Assembly (NCBI RefSeq): GCF_003369445.1
Contig: NZ_QRCU01000025.1
Coordinates: forward strand, 1 to 64,000
Length of the DNA: 64,000 bases
Source: Arthrobacter silvisoli
GTDB taxonomy: Bacteria; Actinomycetota; Actinomycetes; Actinomycetales; Micrococcaceae
Reading direction: 5' to 3'
The translations under genes and the position numbers were made by a program. Below, piece after piece: positions 18,972 through 28,130 of this stretch (within the stretch, counting starts at the first letter, position 1; the number at the start of each line of letters is the position of its first letter). The notes under the pieces were generated by a model, which had not been told where the DNA came from, searched no databases, and saw nothing but the letters and a program-made list of their open reading frames with translations.

Positions 18972-20958
18972 TCCCGGCCTCCCCCGCGCCGCGCGCGCCG
19001 TCGTCGTCTTTCCGGAGGGACCGGTCGGACGGCTGCGCTTCGGCAAGACGCCGCAGTCCCTCCTGCGTGTCTACCACCAGCACCTTTTGGTCCGGGGCGG
19101 TGCCGGGGAGCCTGAGATCATGCGGTTCGAGGTGGAGCGGCGATTTGACGATGGTTCCGCCCTTCTTCAGCGGCAGGGTGAGCCGGAAATTCGACCCCGC
19201 GCCCTTTTGCCCCCAGGCCTGCAGCCAGCCGTTGTGGAGCTTGGTGTCTTCGGCCGCAATGGACAAGCCCAGGCCGCTGCCTCCGGTGGTCCGGGCGCGC
19301 GCGGGATCAGCCCGCCAGAAGCGGTCGAACACCCGGGCTGCCTCTGCAGGTGTCATGCCGATTCCATGGTCCCGTACCGACACGGCCACGGCTTCATGGT
19401 TTGCGGCCACAGTCACGTGCACCGGTTTCCCTTCCCCGTGCTCCAAGGCATTCAACAGCAGGTTCCGCAGAATGCGGTCGATCCGGCGGGAGTCCATTTC
19501 AACGATGATGCTCTTGCTACGGGAGCTCAGCCTGACCTCGGAACCGTATTCGGCAGCTACCGGAGCCGCGCCCTCGATGACCTGTCCGATGAGCTGGAAA
19601 ATGTCCTGCGGTTCGGCTTCCAGCACGGCGGCACCGGCGTCGAAACGCGAGATCTCCAACAGGTCTGAAAGCAGGGACTGGAACCGTTCCACCTGGTTGT
19701 AGAGCAGTTCGGCAGAGCGCCGGTTGATGGGGTCGAAACTGTCCCGGGCGTCGAACAGGACCTCGGCCGCCATCCGGACGGTGGTGAGCGGCGTGCGGAG
19801 TTCGTGCGAAACGTCGGAGACGAAGCGCTGCTGCATCTGGGAGAGCGTGGCGAGCTGGGTGATCTGCTCCTGGAGGCTGGCCGCCATGTGGTTGAAGGAC
19901 GCGCCGAGGCGGGCCACCTCATCCTCGCCCTTGACGACCATGCGTTCCTGAAGCTGCCCTGCGGCCAGTTTTTCGGAGACGACGGCGGCATGGCTCACCG
20001 GGCTGACAACGTTCCGCGTGACGTACCAGGCGATGCCGCCGATCATGATGATGAGCGCCGCGCCGCCTGCCCAGAGCACGTTCTGGATCTGGTCAAGGGT
20101 TTGCTGGGCGTTTTCGAGGTCATAGAGCAGGTACAGCTCGTAGACCGTGCCGTTGAAGGTGACCTTGTTCCCGACGGCGATGCCCGGGTGGTCCTGGTTT
20201 CCCACCGGGAATTCGGTGGAAGCCCAGTACTGCTCCTTGCCCGACTCCTGCACGGCCTTGCGCAGTTCCGGCGGGATAACCCGCACGGTCAGCTGGTCGG
20301 AGGCGCGCGATTCCACCCAGCGGTTGCGCGGCTTGTTCTGTTCGGGGAGCGCCTCGAAGACGTACCTGCGCTGGATAACCGAGCCGTTGCCTTCCACCGC
20401 GTTAAGGGTGTCGTACACGAGTGTTATGACGCTGGACTGGTCGTTGACCTGGGCACCGTCGAAGGTGTCCTGCACCTGCTTGACGTAGTAGCGGCTTTCC
20501 GATTCCGCCTGGGTCAGCCGCTCCTGGAACAGGTTGTTCGCGATCTGGCTGGACAAATATGCACCAACAACCGCGAAGGAAATCACCGAGAGCAGGATGG
20601 TCATCATGACCGTCCTGAGTTCGAGGGAGCGCCGCCAGCGCCGGAGCAGGGACTTCCAGAGATAGCGCAGCCCCGGCCGGAGATGCCGCAAGGCCGTGAC
20701 CACCAGGCGGGTTATCCGCAGCCCGAGGATCAGGGCGCGGCGGGTCCGGATCCGGCCCAGCAGCATGAGGCGCCGTACGGTGAGGGTCTGGCCCGTTGCG
20801 CGCTTGCCCGACGGCTCGTTCGGCCCGTGGCCCTGAGCCTGGCCGGGCTCCTGGCTTGAAGGGAAGGGCCGCTCGTCCGGTATCGCCTCGGACGGCGTGG
20901 TCCCGGAACCGGCCTTGCCGGAGGTTGGCTCAGGATCCCGCTTTGTAACCGACACCAC
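18964..20958 (-). CDS. mtrB: Sensor histidine kinase MtrB
   Basis: A 664-aa membrane histidine kinase. A basic Pro-rich N-terminus (~110 aa) precedes TM1 ([19 protein letters not shown]), an extracytoplasmic sensor of ~180 aa, TM2 ([20 protein letters not shown]), HAMP, the HisKA box [18 protein letters not shown] and a HATPase domain ([29 protein letters not shown]). With MtrA it controls cell-wall and division genes in actinobacteria. The GTG start at 20958 lies inside mtrA (29-nt overlap) and has no own Shine-Dalgarno, so it is translated by coupling. The unusually long N-terminal extension is typical of high-GC relatives. Confidence 0.95.
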   Translation of the reverse strand: MVSVTKRDPEPTSGKAGSGTTPSEAIPDERPFPSSQEPGQAQGHGPNEPSGKRATGQTLTVRRLMLLGRIRTRRALILGLRITRLVVTALRHLRPGLRYLWKSLLRRWRRSLELRTVMMTILLSVISFAVVGAYLSSQIANNLFQERLTQAESESRYYVKQVQDTFDGAQVNDQSSVITLVYDTLNAVEGNGSVIQRRYVFEALPEQNKPRNRWVESRASDQLTVRVIPPELRKAVQESGKEQYWASTEFPVGNQDHPGIAVGNKVTFNGTVYELYLLYDLENAQQTLDQIQNVLWAGGAALIIMIGGIAWYVTRNVVSPVSHAAVVSEKLAAGQLQERMVVKGEDEVARLGASFNHMAASLQEQITQLATLSQMQQRFVSDVSHELRTPLTTVRMAAEVLFDARDSFDPINRRSAELLYNQVERFQSLLSDLLEISRFDAGAAVLEAEPQDIFQLIGQVIEGAAPVAAEYGSEVRLSSRSKSIIVEMDSRRIDRILRNLLLNALEHGEGKPVHVTVAANHEAVAVSVRDHGIGMTPAEAARVFDRFWRADPARARTTGGSGLGLSIAAEDTKLHNGWLQAWGQKGAGSNFRLTLPLKKGGTIVKSPLHLEPHDLRLPGTAPDQKVLVVDTQEGLRRLAEAQPSDRSLRKDDDGARGAGEAGNA

Positions 20959-21604
20959 GGACCGTCAGAACAACTTCGGGTGCTTCCGGGTCGCGCTCGA
21001 TCTTGGAGCGCAACCGCTGGACATGGACATTGACAAGCCTGGTGTCGGCGGCGTGGCGGTAACCCCACACCTGCTCCAGGAGGAGTTCGCGTGTGAAGAC
21101 CTGCCAGGGCTTGCGGGCCAGGGCAACGAGGAGATCGAACTCGAGCGGAGTGAGCGAGATCCGTTCCCCGCCGCGCGTGACCATGTGGCCGGCAACATCG
21201 ATCGTCACGTCGGCGATCCGGAGCGTCTCGGGGGCCTTCTGCTCTCCCGGGCGCAGCCGGGCACGGACCCTGGCAACGAGTTCAGCCGGCTTGAAAGGCT
21301 TGGGCACGTAGTCGTCAGCGCCGGATTCCAGGCCACGGACGACGTCGGAGGTGTCCGACTTCGCCGTCAGCATGACGATCGGAACGTCCGATTCGCCGCG
21401 GATCTGGCGGCAGACCTCGATACCGTCCGAGCCCGGAAGCATGAGGTCCAGGAGGACGAGGTCCGGCCTCGAGGAACGGAAAACGTCAAGCGCCTGACCA
21501 CCGTCTGCGCAGAAAACCGGATCGAAGCCGTCGTTGCGAAGCACGATGCCGATCATTTCGGCGAGTGCTTCGTCGTCGTCAACTACCAGGATGCGTGCCT
21601 TCAT
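20930..21604 (-). CDS. mtrA: Response regulator MtrA
   Basis: A 224-aa OmpR-family response regulator, the essential partner of MtrB. The receiver domain begins MKARILVVDDDEALAEMIG with phosphoacceptor Asp in LVLLDLMLPGSDG (about residue 53) and Lys in VPKPFKPAELVARV; the winged-helix output domain has ISLTPLEFDLLVALARKP and WGYRHAADTRLVNVHVQRLR. The latter half is almost identical to mycobacterial MtrA. The ATG at 21604 gives the family N-terminus; an in-frame ATG six codons upstream is possible. First gene of the mtrA-mtrB-lpqB-comF unit; divergent from the MoxR operon. Confidence 0.97.
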   Translation of the reverse strand: MKARILVVDDDEALAEMIGIVLRNDGFDPVFCADGGQALDVFRSSRPDLVLLDLMLPGSDGIEVCRQIRGESDVPIVMLTAKSDTSDVVRGLESGADDYVPKPFKPAELVARVRARLRPGEQKAPETLRIADVTIDVAGHMVTRGGERISLTPLEFDLLVALARKPWQVFTRELLLEQVWGYRHAADTRLVNVHVQRLRSKIERDPEAPEVVLTVRGVGYKAGS

Positions 21605-21762
21605 AGTTATATATTCCCCCATCGAATGGCCATTGTCCCGTTGACTGCCGCTCACGGCATGGCGGCCACCGCTGCTGTCCCTGCCGTGATCGCCCAAAGG
21701 GCTATGAGCGGCGACGGCGGAACTATAGGCTGGGCGGACACGGCACTTTTGGGGAGGATCGC
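21605..21762. promoter_or_regulatory. Divergent intergenic region between mtrA and the MoxR operon
   Basis: This 158-bp gap must hold promoters for two divergent operons. A TATAGG sequence (near 21724) could be a -10 box for the plus-strand operon, but I find no convincing -35 partner, and no repeat that would mark an operator. Reported as the location of promoters only. Confidence 0.35.
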
Positions 21763-23037
21763 GTGTCACAGCAGGAACCCGGGCCCGGCGCCCCGCCACC
21801 ATGGGGGCAGCCCCAATCAGGTGCCCAGTCGCCGTGGGGCGGACAGCCACAGTGGGGCGGACAGCCACAGTGGGGCGGCCGGCCGCAATGGGGAGGTCCC
21901 GGTCAGCTGCCGGGCCAGCCGCAGGCCCCGGGGTGGGGCCCCCAGCCGGGTGCACCCTATGGCCAACCGCGCTACATCGCACCCCCCAAGCCAGGGATCG
22001 TCCCTCTGCGTCCCCTGCTCTTCGGCGAAGTCCTGGACGGCGCCTTCCAGACGGTCCGCCGGAACCCTGCCGCCATGCTCGGCTCCGCGCTCCTGGGCCA
22101 GTGCGTGTCCCTCCTGCTGGCGGCCACCTTGACATCAGGCAGTGCCGACTTCCTGGCCCGCCTCGAGCAGGCGGGCGGTAGCCGCTTTGACAGCGACGCT
22201 GACTCATCCGCGCTCATCGGTCCAGGCCTTGGCCTGATGGCCGGAGGGATCGGCGCATGGATGATGTCCACGGTCGTGTTATCCATCCTGAGCGGAGTCA
22301 TGGCCGTTCCTGCGTCCCGCTCGTCCTTGAACCGCAAGACAGGGTTCAAGCAGATGTGGGTCCTTGCACGCCGCCGCGTACTTGCCCTCACCGGGCTGTC
22401 CGTTCTCCTGCTGCTGGTGCCACTGCTGCCGTTCGGGCTGGTGTTCGTGGTGTTGCTGGCCAGCCTCGCCTCAACGAGTCCGGCCCTCTTGATCCTTGTG
22501 TTTCCGCTCGGACTTGGGGCTGCGTTCGTGATCGCCTGGCTGTCCATCAAGTTCCTGGTGGCTCCGGCCGCCCTGGTGGTCGAGGAGGTCGGCATCCTCG
22601 AGGCCATTCGGCGTTCCTGGTCCCTGACCACCGCCAACTGGTGGCGGATCTTCGGCATCGTGTTGGTGGCTTGGCTGATTGCCTCGCTGATCGGCGTGGT
22701 GATCCAACTCCCCATCACCTTCGCAGTCGGCGGGATCAGTTCTGTCGTCTCGCCTCATGCCGGCGCCGAGCAACAAAGCAACACAGACCTCCTGCTCACG
22801 ATTGTCAGCATGGTAGTCGGCGGACTGGTCGGTGCTCTTGGATTCGCTTTCCAGTCCGCAGCGGCCGCGCTCGTCTACCTCGATCTGCGGATGCGACGCG
22901 AAGGCCTGGATGTGGAATTCCAGAGGATGCTGGAATCCGGAAGCGACCCGGACGGAGTTCCAGGCCGCGGGCTGCCTCCGCGCCGTGCCCCAGGAGGATG
23001 GCAGCGTGGACAGGGCACGGGGTTCCCGACAGGATGA
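21763..23037 (+). CDS. Multi-pass membrane protein with Gly/Pro/Gln-rich N-terminus
   Basis: A 424-aa integral membrane protein, first gene of the MoxR operon. The N-terminal ~70 residues are low complexity with repeated GGQPQWGG units; at DNA level an 18-bp unit (21841-21858, 21859-21876, degenerate to 21894) is tandemly repeated. About six hydrophobic segments follow (for instance VLALTGLSVLLLLVPLLPFG and LILVFPLGLGAAFVIAWL), with the WSLTTANWWRIFG signature seen in glycerophosphodiesterase-type membrane-domain and related DUF families. GTG start 7-8 nt after GGGGAGGA. The stop overlaps the next start as ATGA. Function unknown; the partner genes suggest an envelope-associated complex. Confidence 0.82.
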   Translation: MSQQEPGPGAPPPWGQPQSGAQSPWGGQPQWGGQPQWGGRPQWGGPGQLPGQPQAPGWGPQPGAPYGQPRYIAPPKPGIVPLRPLLFGEVLDGAFQTVRRNPAAMLGSALLGQCVSLLLAATLTSGSADFLARLEQAGGSRFDSDADSSALIGPGLGLMAGGIGAWMMSTVVLSILSGVMAVPASRSSLNRKTGFKQMWVLARRRVLALTGLSVLLLLVPLLPFGLVFVVLLASLASTSPALLILVFPLGLGAAFVIAWLSIKFLVAPAALVVEEVGILEAIRRSWSLTTANWWRIFGIVLVAWLIASLIGVVIQLPITFAVGGISSVVSPHAGAEQQSNTDLLLTIVSMVVGGLVGALGFAFQSAAAALVYLDLRMRREGLDVEFQRMLESGSDPDGVPGRGLPPRRAPGGWQRGQGTGFPTG

Positions 23038-23720
23038 TTGCCCTTTCCCTGCTTGCGGGCTTCCTGCCCGCCGAAACCCCCGTCGATCCGGACCGCAATG
23101 AGGCCCGTCGCTGGGCGATCGACGAACTCGGCAAACCCCGGTACGCAGAGGCGAAGCCAAGCTGGTTCGACGAGCTCATGGACCGTTTCGTGGAGTGGCT
23201 GCGCTCCCTGAATTCCGACGGATCCGGTCCGGGCCAGGACTGGACCTGGCCCATCGCCATCCTGCTCGCCCTCGCACTCGTGGTCGCGGCCGTCATCGTG
23301 GTCAGGCCGCGGCTCAACTCCGGGCGGAAGCGGCCCTCCGCCACCGTCTTCGACGAGGAAGCAATCCTCGACGCCGTGACTTTCCGTTCGCGGGCGGCCG
23401 CTGCAGCGGCGCAGGGTGACTGGAGCACCGCCGTCGTCGAGCAGTTCCGTGCGCTCGTGCGTTCGGCCGAAGACCGTACCGTCATCGATCCGCAAGCGGG
23501 CCGCACCGCTGACGAAGCGGCCGCGCAACTTGGGCGCGCGTTCAGTGGGAGCCAGGCCCAGCTGGACGAAGCAGCCAGGCTCTTCGACACCGTCAAGTAC
23601 GGCCACGCCGCGGCCGAGGCGCAACACTACCGGGCCTTGCAGACCCTGGACAGGCATCTGGCCGCGCTGAAGCCGGACTACCAGGGCAGGACCGGCCACG
23701 GATTGGCGGTGCCGCGATGA
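23034..23720 (+). CDS. DUF4129-domain membrane protein
   Basis: A 228-aa protein: N-terminal hydrophobic segment (MIALSLLAGFLPAETP), a short external part, a transmembrane helix (WPIAILLALALVVAAVIVV), then a cytoplasmic DUF4129 domain with the usual RSRAAAAAAQGDWSTAVVEQ and VKYGHAAAEAQHYRALQTLD segments. DUF4129 genes are regular members of MoxR/DUF58 operons, often as part of transglutaminase-like proteins, here without the transglutaminase part. ATG at 23034 overlaps the previous stop by 4 nt; its own stop overlaps the next start by 4 nt. Translationally coupled. Confidence 0.85.
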   Translation: MIALSLLAGFLPAETPVDPDRNEARRWAIDELGKPRYAEAKPSWFDELMDRFVEWLRSLNSDGSGPGQDWTWPIAILLALALVVAAVIVVRPRLNSGRKRPSATVFDEEAILDAVTFRSRAAAAAAQGDWSTAVVEQFRALVRSAEDRTVIDPQAGRTADEAAAQLGRAFSGSQAQLDEAARLFDTVKYGHAAAEAQHYRALQTLDRHLAALKPDYQGRTGHGLAVPR

Positions 23721-24898
23721 CGGCCCTCAGCCAACACCACGCGGATACCGCTCCTGGTTCGCCGCCAGCCTGGAAGGCCCGTCTTCGGCGGCGCATGGTC
23801 TGGATCGTGATCGGGTCCATCGTGGCCCTCACCCTGGGCTACATGGTGGTGTCCCGGCTGGGCACGGACCCGGACGGCGGGGCACTGTCACCCCGCAACG
23901 CGGCCCCGGACGGGGCCATGGCGGCTGCCGAAATCCTCCGCTCCCAGGGCGTGGACATCAGTGAACCCGGCTCTTTCGAACAGGCCCTGGCCATGTTGGA
24001 AGGAAGGGCCGGTTCAGCAACCCTGCTGCTCTACGACCAGAACGGATACCTCGGCGAGGAGGAACTCCAGGAACTCCGGGCTGCCTCGCACAGGGTCGTC
24101 GTGGTCAGTCCCGGCCGGCGGACCCTGCGGGGGCTGGACAATGGCCTCCGCAACGCCGGAGTTGTTCCGCAGGGGCACGAGGTTACGGAACCCGGATGCA
24201 GTCTCGAGGACCCCCGGGTGGCAGGGAACATCTCGGCCGGCAACGGCCAGCTGTATGCCGGAAGCGGCGAAATCTGTTACCGCATAGGAGATGGCGGCCT
24301 GTACGCGGTCAGCGATGACGGACTGGTGGTGGTGCTCGGCAGCGCTGCACTGCTGAGCAACGATCTGCTCGACGAGCGCGGAAACGCGGCGCTTGTCCTC
24401 CGCAGCCTGGGCGATTCCCCCGAACTCGTCTGGTACTTGCCGGGCCTCGGCGACGTACCGCTGGAGGGGAAGCCTGCCACCCTGTCCCAGCTGGCTCCGC
24501 CTTGGGTGGCGTTCCTCGGGCCGTGGCTCCTGGTCATCGCCCTCTTCGCAGTCCTGTGGCGCGGACGTCGGATTGGACCGCTGGTGTTCGAACCGCTCCC
24601 GGTGGTGGTCAAGGCGGCGGAAACGGCCGAAGGACGGGCCAGGCTCTACCAGGATGCCCGGGCTGTGGAGCGGGCGGCAGCGAACCTCCGGGCGGGCAGC
24701 CTCGTCCGGCTTTCGCGGGAGTTCCGGCTCGGTCCGGACGCAGGTATCGGCGCCTTGGTGGAGGCGGTTTCCCGGAAGACCGGCCGCCCGCCCGCGCAGG
24801 TGTGGGACATCCTGGATCACCGGCCGGATTCGCAGTCCGGCCTGGTGCGATGGGCACAGACTTTGGAACAACTCGAGCAGGAGGCGTCAGCCCGGTGA
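23717..24898 (+). CDS. DUF4350-domain membrane protein
   Basis: A 393-aa protein with a TM segment near the N-terminus (MVWIVIGSIVALTLGYMVVS), a large external domain (NAAPDGAMAAAEILRSQGVD ... LLLYDQNGYLGEEELQELRA) of the DUF4350 type, which resembles a glutamine-amidotransferase/ThuA-like fold, a second TM (WVAFLGPWLLVIALFAVLW) and a cytoplasmic helical tail. DUF4350 proteins are encoded in MoxR/DUF58 operons. Start overlaps the DUF4129 stop; stop overlaps the MoxR GTG by 4 nt. No enzymatic activity can be claimed. Confidence 0.82.
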   Translation: MTALSQHHADTAPGSPPAWKARLRRRMVWIVIGSIVALTLGYMVVSRLGTDPDGGALSPRNAAPDGAMAAAEILRSQGVDISEPGSFEQALAMLEGRAGSATLLLYDQNGYLGEEELQELRAASHRVVVVSPGRRTLRGLDNGLRNAGVVPQGHEVTEPGCSLEDPRVAGNISAGNGQLYAGSGEICYRIGDGGLYAVSDDGLVVVLGSAALLSNDLLDERGNAALVLRSLGDSPELVWYLPGLGDVPLEGKPATLSQLAPPWVAFLGPWLLVIALFAVLWRGRRIGPLVFEPLPVVVKAAETAEGRARLYQDARAVERAAANLRAGSLVRLSREFRLGPDAGIGALVEAVSRKTGRPPAQVWDILDHRPDSQSGLVRWAQTLEQLEQEASAR

Positions 24899-26010
24899 AC
24901 GACAACGTACAGCAGAACACTCAATGGGACGGGTACACCGGCATGGCGCCTTCCTACGACACCGCATCCGGGGCCCCGGCTGCCCAGGCACCGGCCAACA
25001 TCCCGCCCGCGAAGACCGCTGCATCCTGGCCGTCCCCTGATCGTGCACCCGGTGCGGTCGGCGACCCGGCCCGCCGGGCCCTCCTGGACGTCCGGCACGA
25101 GGTGGGCAAAGCCGTCGTCGGGCAGGATTCCACGGTGACCGGCATGCTGATCGCGCTGCTCTGCAGCGGCCATGTCCTGCTGGAGGGCGTGCCCGGCGTG
25201 GCAAAGACGCTGCTGGTCCGGGCTCTCTCCCAGGCCCTGAGCCTGGATACGAAACGGGTGCAGTTCACCCCTGACCTCATGCCTGGCGACGTCACGGGTT
25301 CACTGGTCTACGATTCCCACAGCTCCGAGTTCACCTTCCGGGAAGGCCCGGTCTTCACGAACATCCTGCTGGCGGACGAGATCAACCGGACGCCCCCGAA
25401 GACCCAAGCCTCGCTCCTGGAGGCCATGGAGGAACGCCAAGTATCGGCCGACGGCGTGTCGCGCCCGTTGCCGGTGCCGTTCATCGTCGCCGCTACGCAG
25501 AACCCGGTGGAATACGAGGGCACCTATCCCCTGCCCGAAGCGCAGCTGGACCGTTTCCTGCTCAAGCTCACCATGCCGCTGCCCGCCCGCGGCGAAGAGA
25601 TCGAAGTTGTCCGGCGGCACGCCGAAGGATTCGATCCCCGGAACCTCGCGGCCGCGGGAGTCGGGGCGGTGGCCGGCAGCGGCGAACTGGAAAGCGCCCG
25701 GGCGAAGGTTGCCGCCGTGCGGGTGGCGCCCGAAGTCCTGGCCTACATCGTGGACGTGGTGCGGGCCACCCGGGCGGCGCCCTCGTTCCAGCTGGGCGTC
25801 TCGCCGCGCGGTGCCACAGCGCTGCTCACCACGTCCCGGGCCTGGGCCTGGCTCTCCGGGCGGGATTTCGTCACGCCCGACGACGTCAAGGCGCTCGCCC
25901 TGCCGTGCCTGCGCCACCGGGTGGCGCTGCGGCCGGAAGCCCAGATGGACGGCGTGCACGTCGACGAGGTCCTCGGCAACATCCTCGCCTCCGTTCCTGT
26001 GCCGCGCTGA
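24895..26010 (+). CDS. MoxR-family AAA+ ATPase
   Basis: A 371-aa MoxR AAA+ ATPase, presumed chaperone for assembly or metal loading of partner proteins with von Willebrand or DUF58 domains. After a disordered ~60-aa N-terminus come Walker A LEGVPGVAKTLL, Walker B ILLADEINRTPPKTQASLLE, sensor 1 FIVAATQNPVEYEGTYPLPE and an arginine-finger region EAQLDRFLLKL. The GTG start overlaps the DUF4350 stop (GTGA), supporting coupling and ruling out the longer open frame that begins inside DUF4350. The DUF58 gene follows 32 bp later. Confidence 0.93.
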   Translation: MNDNVQQNTQWDGYTGMAPSYDTASGAPAAQAPANIPPAKTAASWPSPDRAPGAVGDPARRALLDVRHEVGKAVVGQDSTVTGMLIALLCSGHVLLEGVPGVAKTLLVRALSQALSLDTKRVQFTPDLMPGDVTGSLVYDSHSSEFTFREGPVFTNILLADEINRTPPKTQASLLEAMEERQVSADGVSRPLPVPFIVAATQNPVEYEGTYPLPEAQLDRFLLKLTMPLPARGEEIEVVRRHAEGFDPRNLAAAGVGAVAGSGELESARAKVAAVRVAPEVLAYIVDVVRATRAAPSFQLGVSPRGATALLTTSRAWAWLSGRDFVTPDDVKALALPCLRHRVALRPEAQMDGVHVDEVLGNILASVPVPR

Positions 26011-26042
26011 TGCCCGCCCACACGTTGATCCGGGGATCCTGA

Positions 26043-27335
26043 ATGGCCATCACGGGAAGGCTCGTGCTGCTTGCGGCGGTCGCGCTCGTGCCGATGCTGT
26101 TGTTCCCCGGCTGGGGAACAGCCTGGCTGCTGTTCTCCGGGCTGTTCATGCTGGCCGTGCTTGACGCCATGCTGGCCATCTCCCCGCGGCGGCTGGTTTT
26201 GGAGCGCCAGCTGCCCGCAAATGTGACCTTGCATTCGGGGGCCGAGAGCCAGTTGCTGCTGACGAACAACAGCGACCGCACTCTTCGGGCCATCGTCCGT
26301 GACGCCTGGCAGCCCTCCGCCGGCGCGGTGGACCCGGTCCAGCGGATCACGGTCCCTGCCGGCGAACGGCGGCGCATGACGGTGCGGCTTGTTCCCACGC
26401 GCCGGGGCGATCTGTCCGCGCCCCACGTCACCGTCCGTTCCTTTGGTCCGCTGGGGCTGGCCGCCCGTCAGCGCACGCTGCCGCAGCCGGGCACGCTGCG
26501 GGTCCTGCCGCCGTTCCATGCAAAGCGGCACCTGCCCTCCAAACTGCGCAAGCTGCGGGAATTGGACGGCAAGGCCGCAGTGCAGATCCGCGGCGCCGGA
26601 ACCGAGTTCGATTCGCTGCGCGACTATGTCCGGGGCGACGACGTCCGCTCCATCGACTGGCGCGCCACCGCCCGGCGCACCGCCGTCGTCGTCCGCACCT
26701 GGCGCCCCGAACGGGACCGCCGCGTAGTGATCGTGCTGGACACCTCGCGCACTGCCGCTGCTCGGATCGGGGACGAGCCGCGGCTGGATACCGGGATCGA
26801 GGCAGCACTGTTGCTGGCGGTGCTCGCCGAACGCGGCGGCGACAGGGTGGACTTCGTCGCCTTTGATCGCAGGGTCCGCGGCCGGGTTGACTCGGCGTCC
26901 AAGGGGACTCTGCTGGGCCGGCTCGTCCAGGCCATGGCGCCGTTGGAAGCAGAGCTGATCGAGATGGACTGGGGCCAGGTGCCGGCCCAGGTGCGGGCAG
27001 TGTCCGCGCACCGTTCCCTCGTGGTGCTGCTGACGTCCCTGGACAGCGGTGTTCCCGAGGAGAACCTCATCCCCACCGTGGCGCAACTGGCCCTCCAGCA
27101 CGTGGTGGTGGTTGCGGCCGTGCGGGACCCGCTGCTGGGCGCGATGGCGGCGGAACGTACGACGGCGAGCCAGGTCTTCCGCGCGGCCGCGGCGGAACGT
27201 GCGCTGCTCGACCGGGCAGCGGTTGCCGCACAATTGAAGCAGGTGGGGGCCGAGGTAGTGGACGCGGAACCGCTGGACCTTCCGCCGAAGCTCGCGGACA
27301 CCTACATCCGGCTGAAGGCCGCGGGCCGGCTGTGA
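26043..27335 (+). CDS. DUF58-domain protein (MoxR partner)
   Basis: A 430-aa protein. Two close N-terminal TM segments (LVLLAAVALVPMLLFPGW, TAWLLFSGLFMLAVLDAMLA), an immunoglobulin-like external part, then the DUF58 signature DYVRGDDVRSIDWRATARR (about residues 195-213) and a vWA-like fold with a MIDAS-like RRVVIVLDTSRTAA. It is the standard client/partner of MoxR. ATG start after a 32-bp gap from moxR, the largest in the operon. Confidence 0.9.
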   Translation: MAITGRLVLLAAVALVPMLLFPGWGTAWLLFSGLFMLAVLDAMLAISPRRLVLERQLPANVTLHSGAESQLLLTNNSDRTLRAIVRDAWQPSAGAVDPVQRITVPAGERRRMTVRLVPTRRGDLSAPHVTVRSFGPLGLAARQRTLPQPGTLRVLPPFHAKRHLPSKLRKLRELDGKAAVQIRGAGTEFDSLRDYVRGDDVRSIDWRATARRTAVVVRTWRPERDRRVVIVLDTSRTAAARIGDEPRLDTGIEAALLLAVLAERGGDRVDFVAFDRRVRGRVDSASKGTLLGRLVQAMAPLEAELIEMDWGQVPAQVRAVSAHRSLVVLLTSLDSGVPEENLIPTVAQLALQHVVVVAAVRDPLLGAMAAERTTASQVFRAAAAERALLDRAAVAAQLKQVGAEVVDAEPLDLPPKLADTYIRLKAAGRL

Positions 27336-27394
27336 CGGCAGACCGCCACCGTTTCGGCCCGCCAAGCGCGGCCAGCACAGAAGGAGGAACCACG

Positions 27395-28126
27395 GTGGAC
27401 ACACTCCGGGAACGCACCCCGGTTTACGAGCAGGCACTGGGCAGCGCCTTCCGCCGCCTGCAGCCGGAGTTGCAGGACTACTTCGCCTTGGCCCCGGGGT
27501 CCGGCCGCTACGGAATCGGCGAGGGCGTGTTCGAAGTGGTGGGGTGCCGGCAGGCCTGGCTGCGGCCGCTGCTGTCGCTGGCGGCCGCCGAGGAGTCCCT
27601 GTTCCCCGAGTACGGCGAAACGGTGCCCTTCCGGATCGAGAACCACGCCCACCTTGACCCGTTCGGCCGTTCCAGCCTGACTGCCCGGCGCGAGATCTTC
27701 TTCCCCGGCCGCACCCGGCTCTTCCAGGACACCACCTCAGCCGTCGAGGCCAACGGCAGCACCCGGCTGGTCGACTACCTCGGCAAGCACCGGCGGTTGG
27801 CCACCGAGCTGCGGCTCGAGGTCACACCGGAGGGCAGGCTCCGGGGAATCTCCGGGTCCACGCGGGCATTCCTCGGCCCGCTCAGGCTCCGGCTGCCTGC
27901 AATGTTGGACGCCAGTGCCTACGCCGAACAATGGTGGGATGCCGGGGCGGGCAAGCACCGGATCCAGGTGAAGGTGCTGCAAAGGCACGTCGGCCTGGTG
28001 CTCGTGTACGCGGGGTACTTCGACTACCGGCTGGCGCCGTTGCTGCCGCAAGCCGCGGCGGGGAGCAGGGCCGCCGTCGGGCTCCCGCGTTACGCAGAGC
28101 CGGACCGCTGGGAGTCCCGCGTCTAG
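27395..28126 (+). CDS. DUF4166-like protein ending the MoxR operon
   Basis: A 243-aa soluble protein. It opens with TPVYEQALGSAFRRLQPELQ and continues with beta-strand-rich sequence (FEVVGCRQAWLRPLLSLAAA ... FRIENHAHLDPFGRSSLTAR), which I recognise as the pattern of DUF4166 proteins; the match is by eye. I choose GTG 27395 because AAGGAGG lies just upstream; an alternative GTG at 27332 overlaps the DUF58 stop and would add 21 residues with coupling. It ends 4 bp before a convergent MetE-like gene, without a terminator between them. Confidence 0.65.
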   Translation: MDTLRERTPVYEQALGSAFRRLQPELQDYFALAPGSGRYGIGEGVFEVVGCRQAWLRPLLSLAAAEESLFPEYGETVPFRIENHAHLDPFGRSSLTARREIFFPGRTRLFQDTTSAVEANGSTRLVDYLGKHRRLATELRLEVTPEGRLRGISGSTRAFLGPLRLRLPAMLDASAYAEQWWDAGAGKHRIQVKVLQRHVGLVLVYAGYFDYRLAPLLPQAAAGSRAAVGLPRYAEPDRWESRV

Positions 28127-28130
28127 CCGT

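Noticed and set aside
21821..21894. Short direct repeats that could suggest CRISPR or a regulatory array
   Set aside because: The 18-bp units encode the GGQPQWGG repeats of the membrane protein N-terminus; there are no spacers and the reading frame is kept.
22257..23720. 487-residue version of the DUF4129 protein
   Set aside because: The N-terminal 259 codons are an out-of-frame reading of the upstream membrane protein; the ATGA overlap at 23034 marks the real start.
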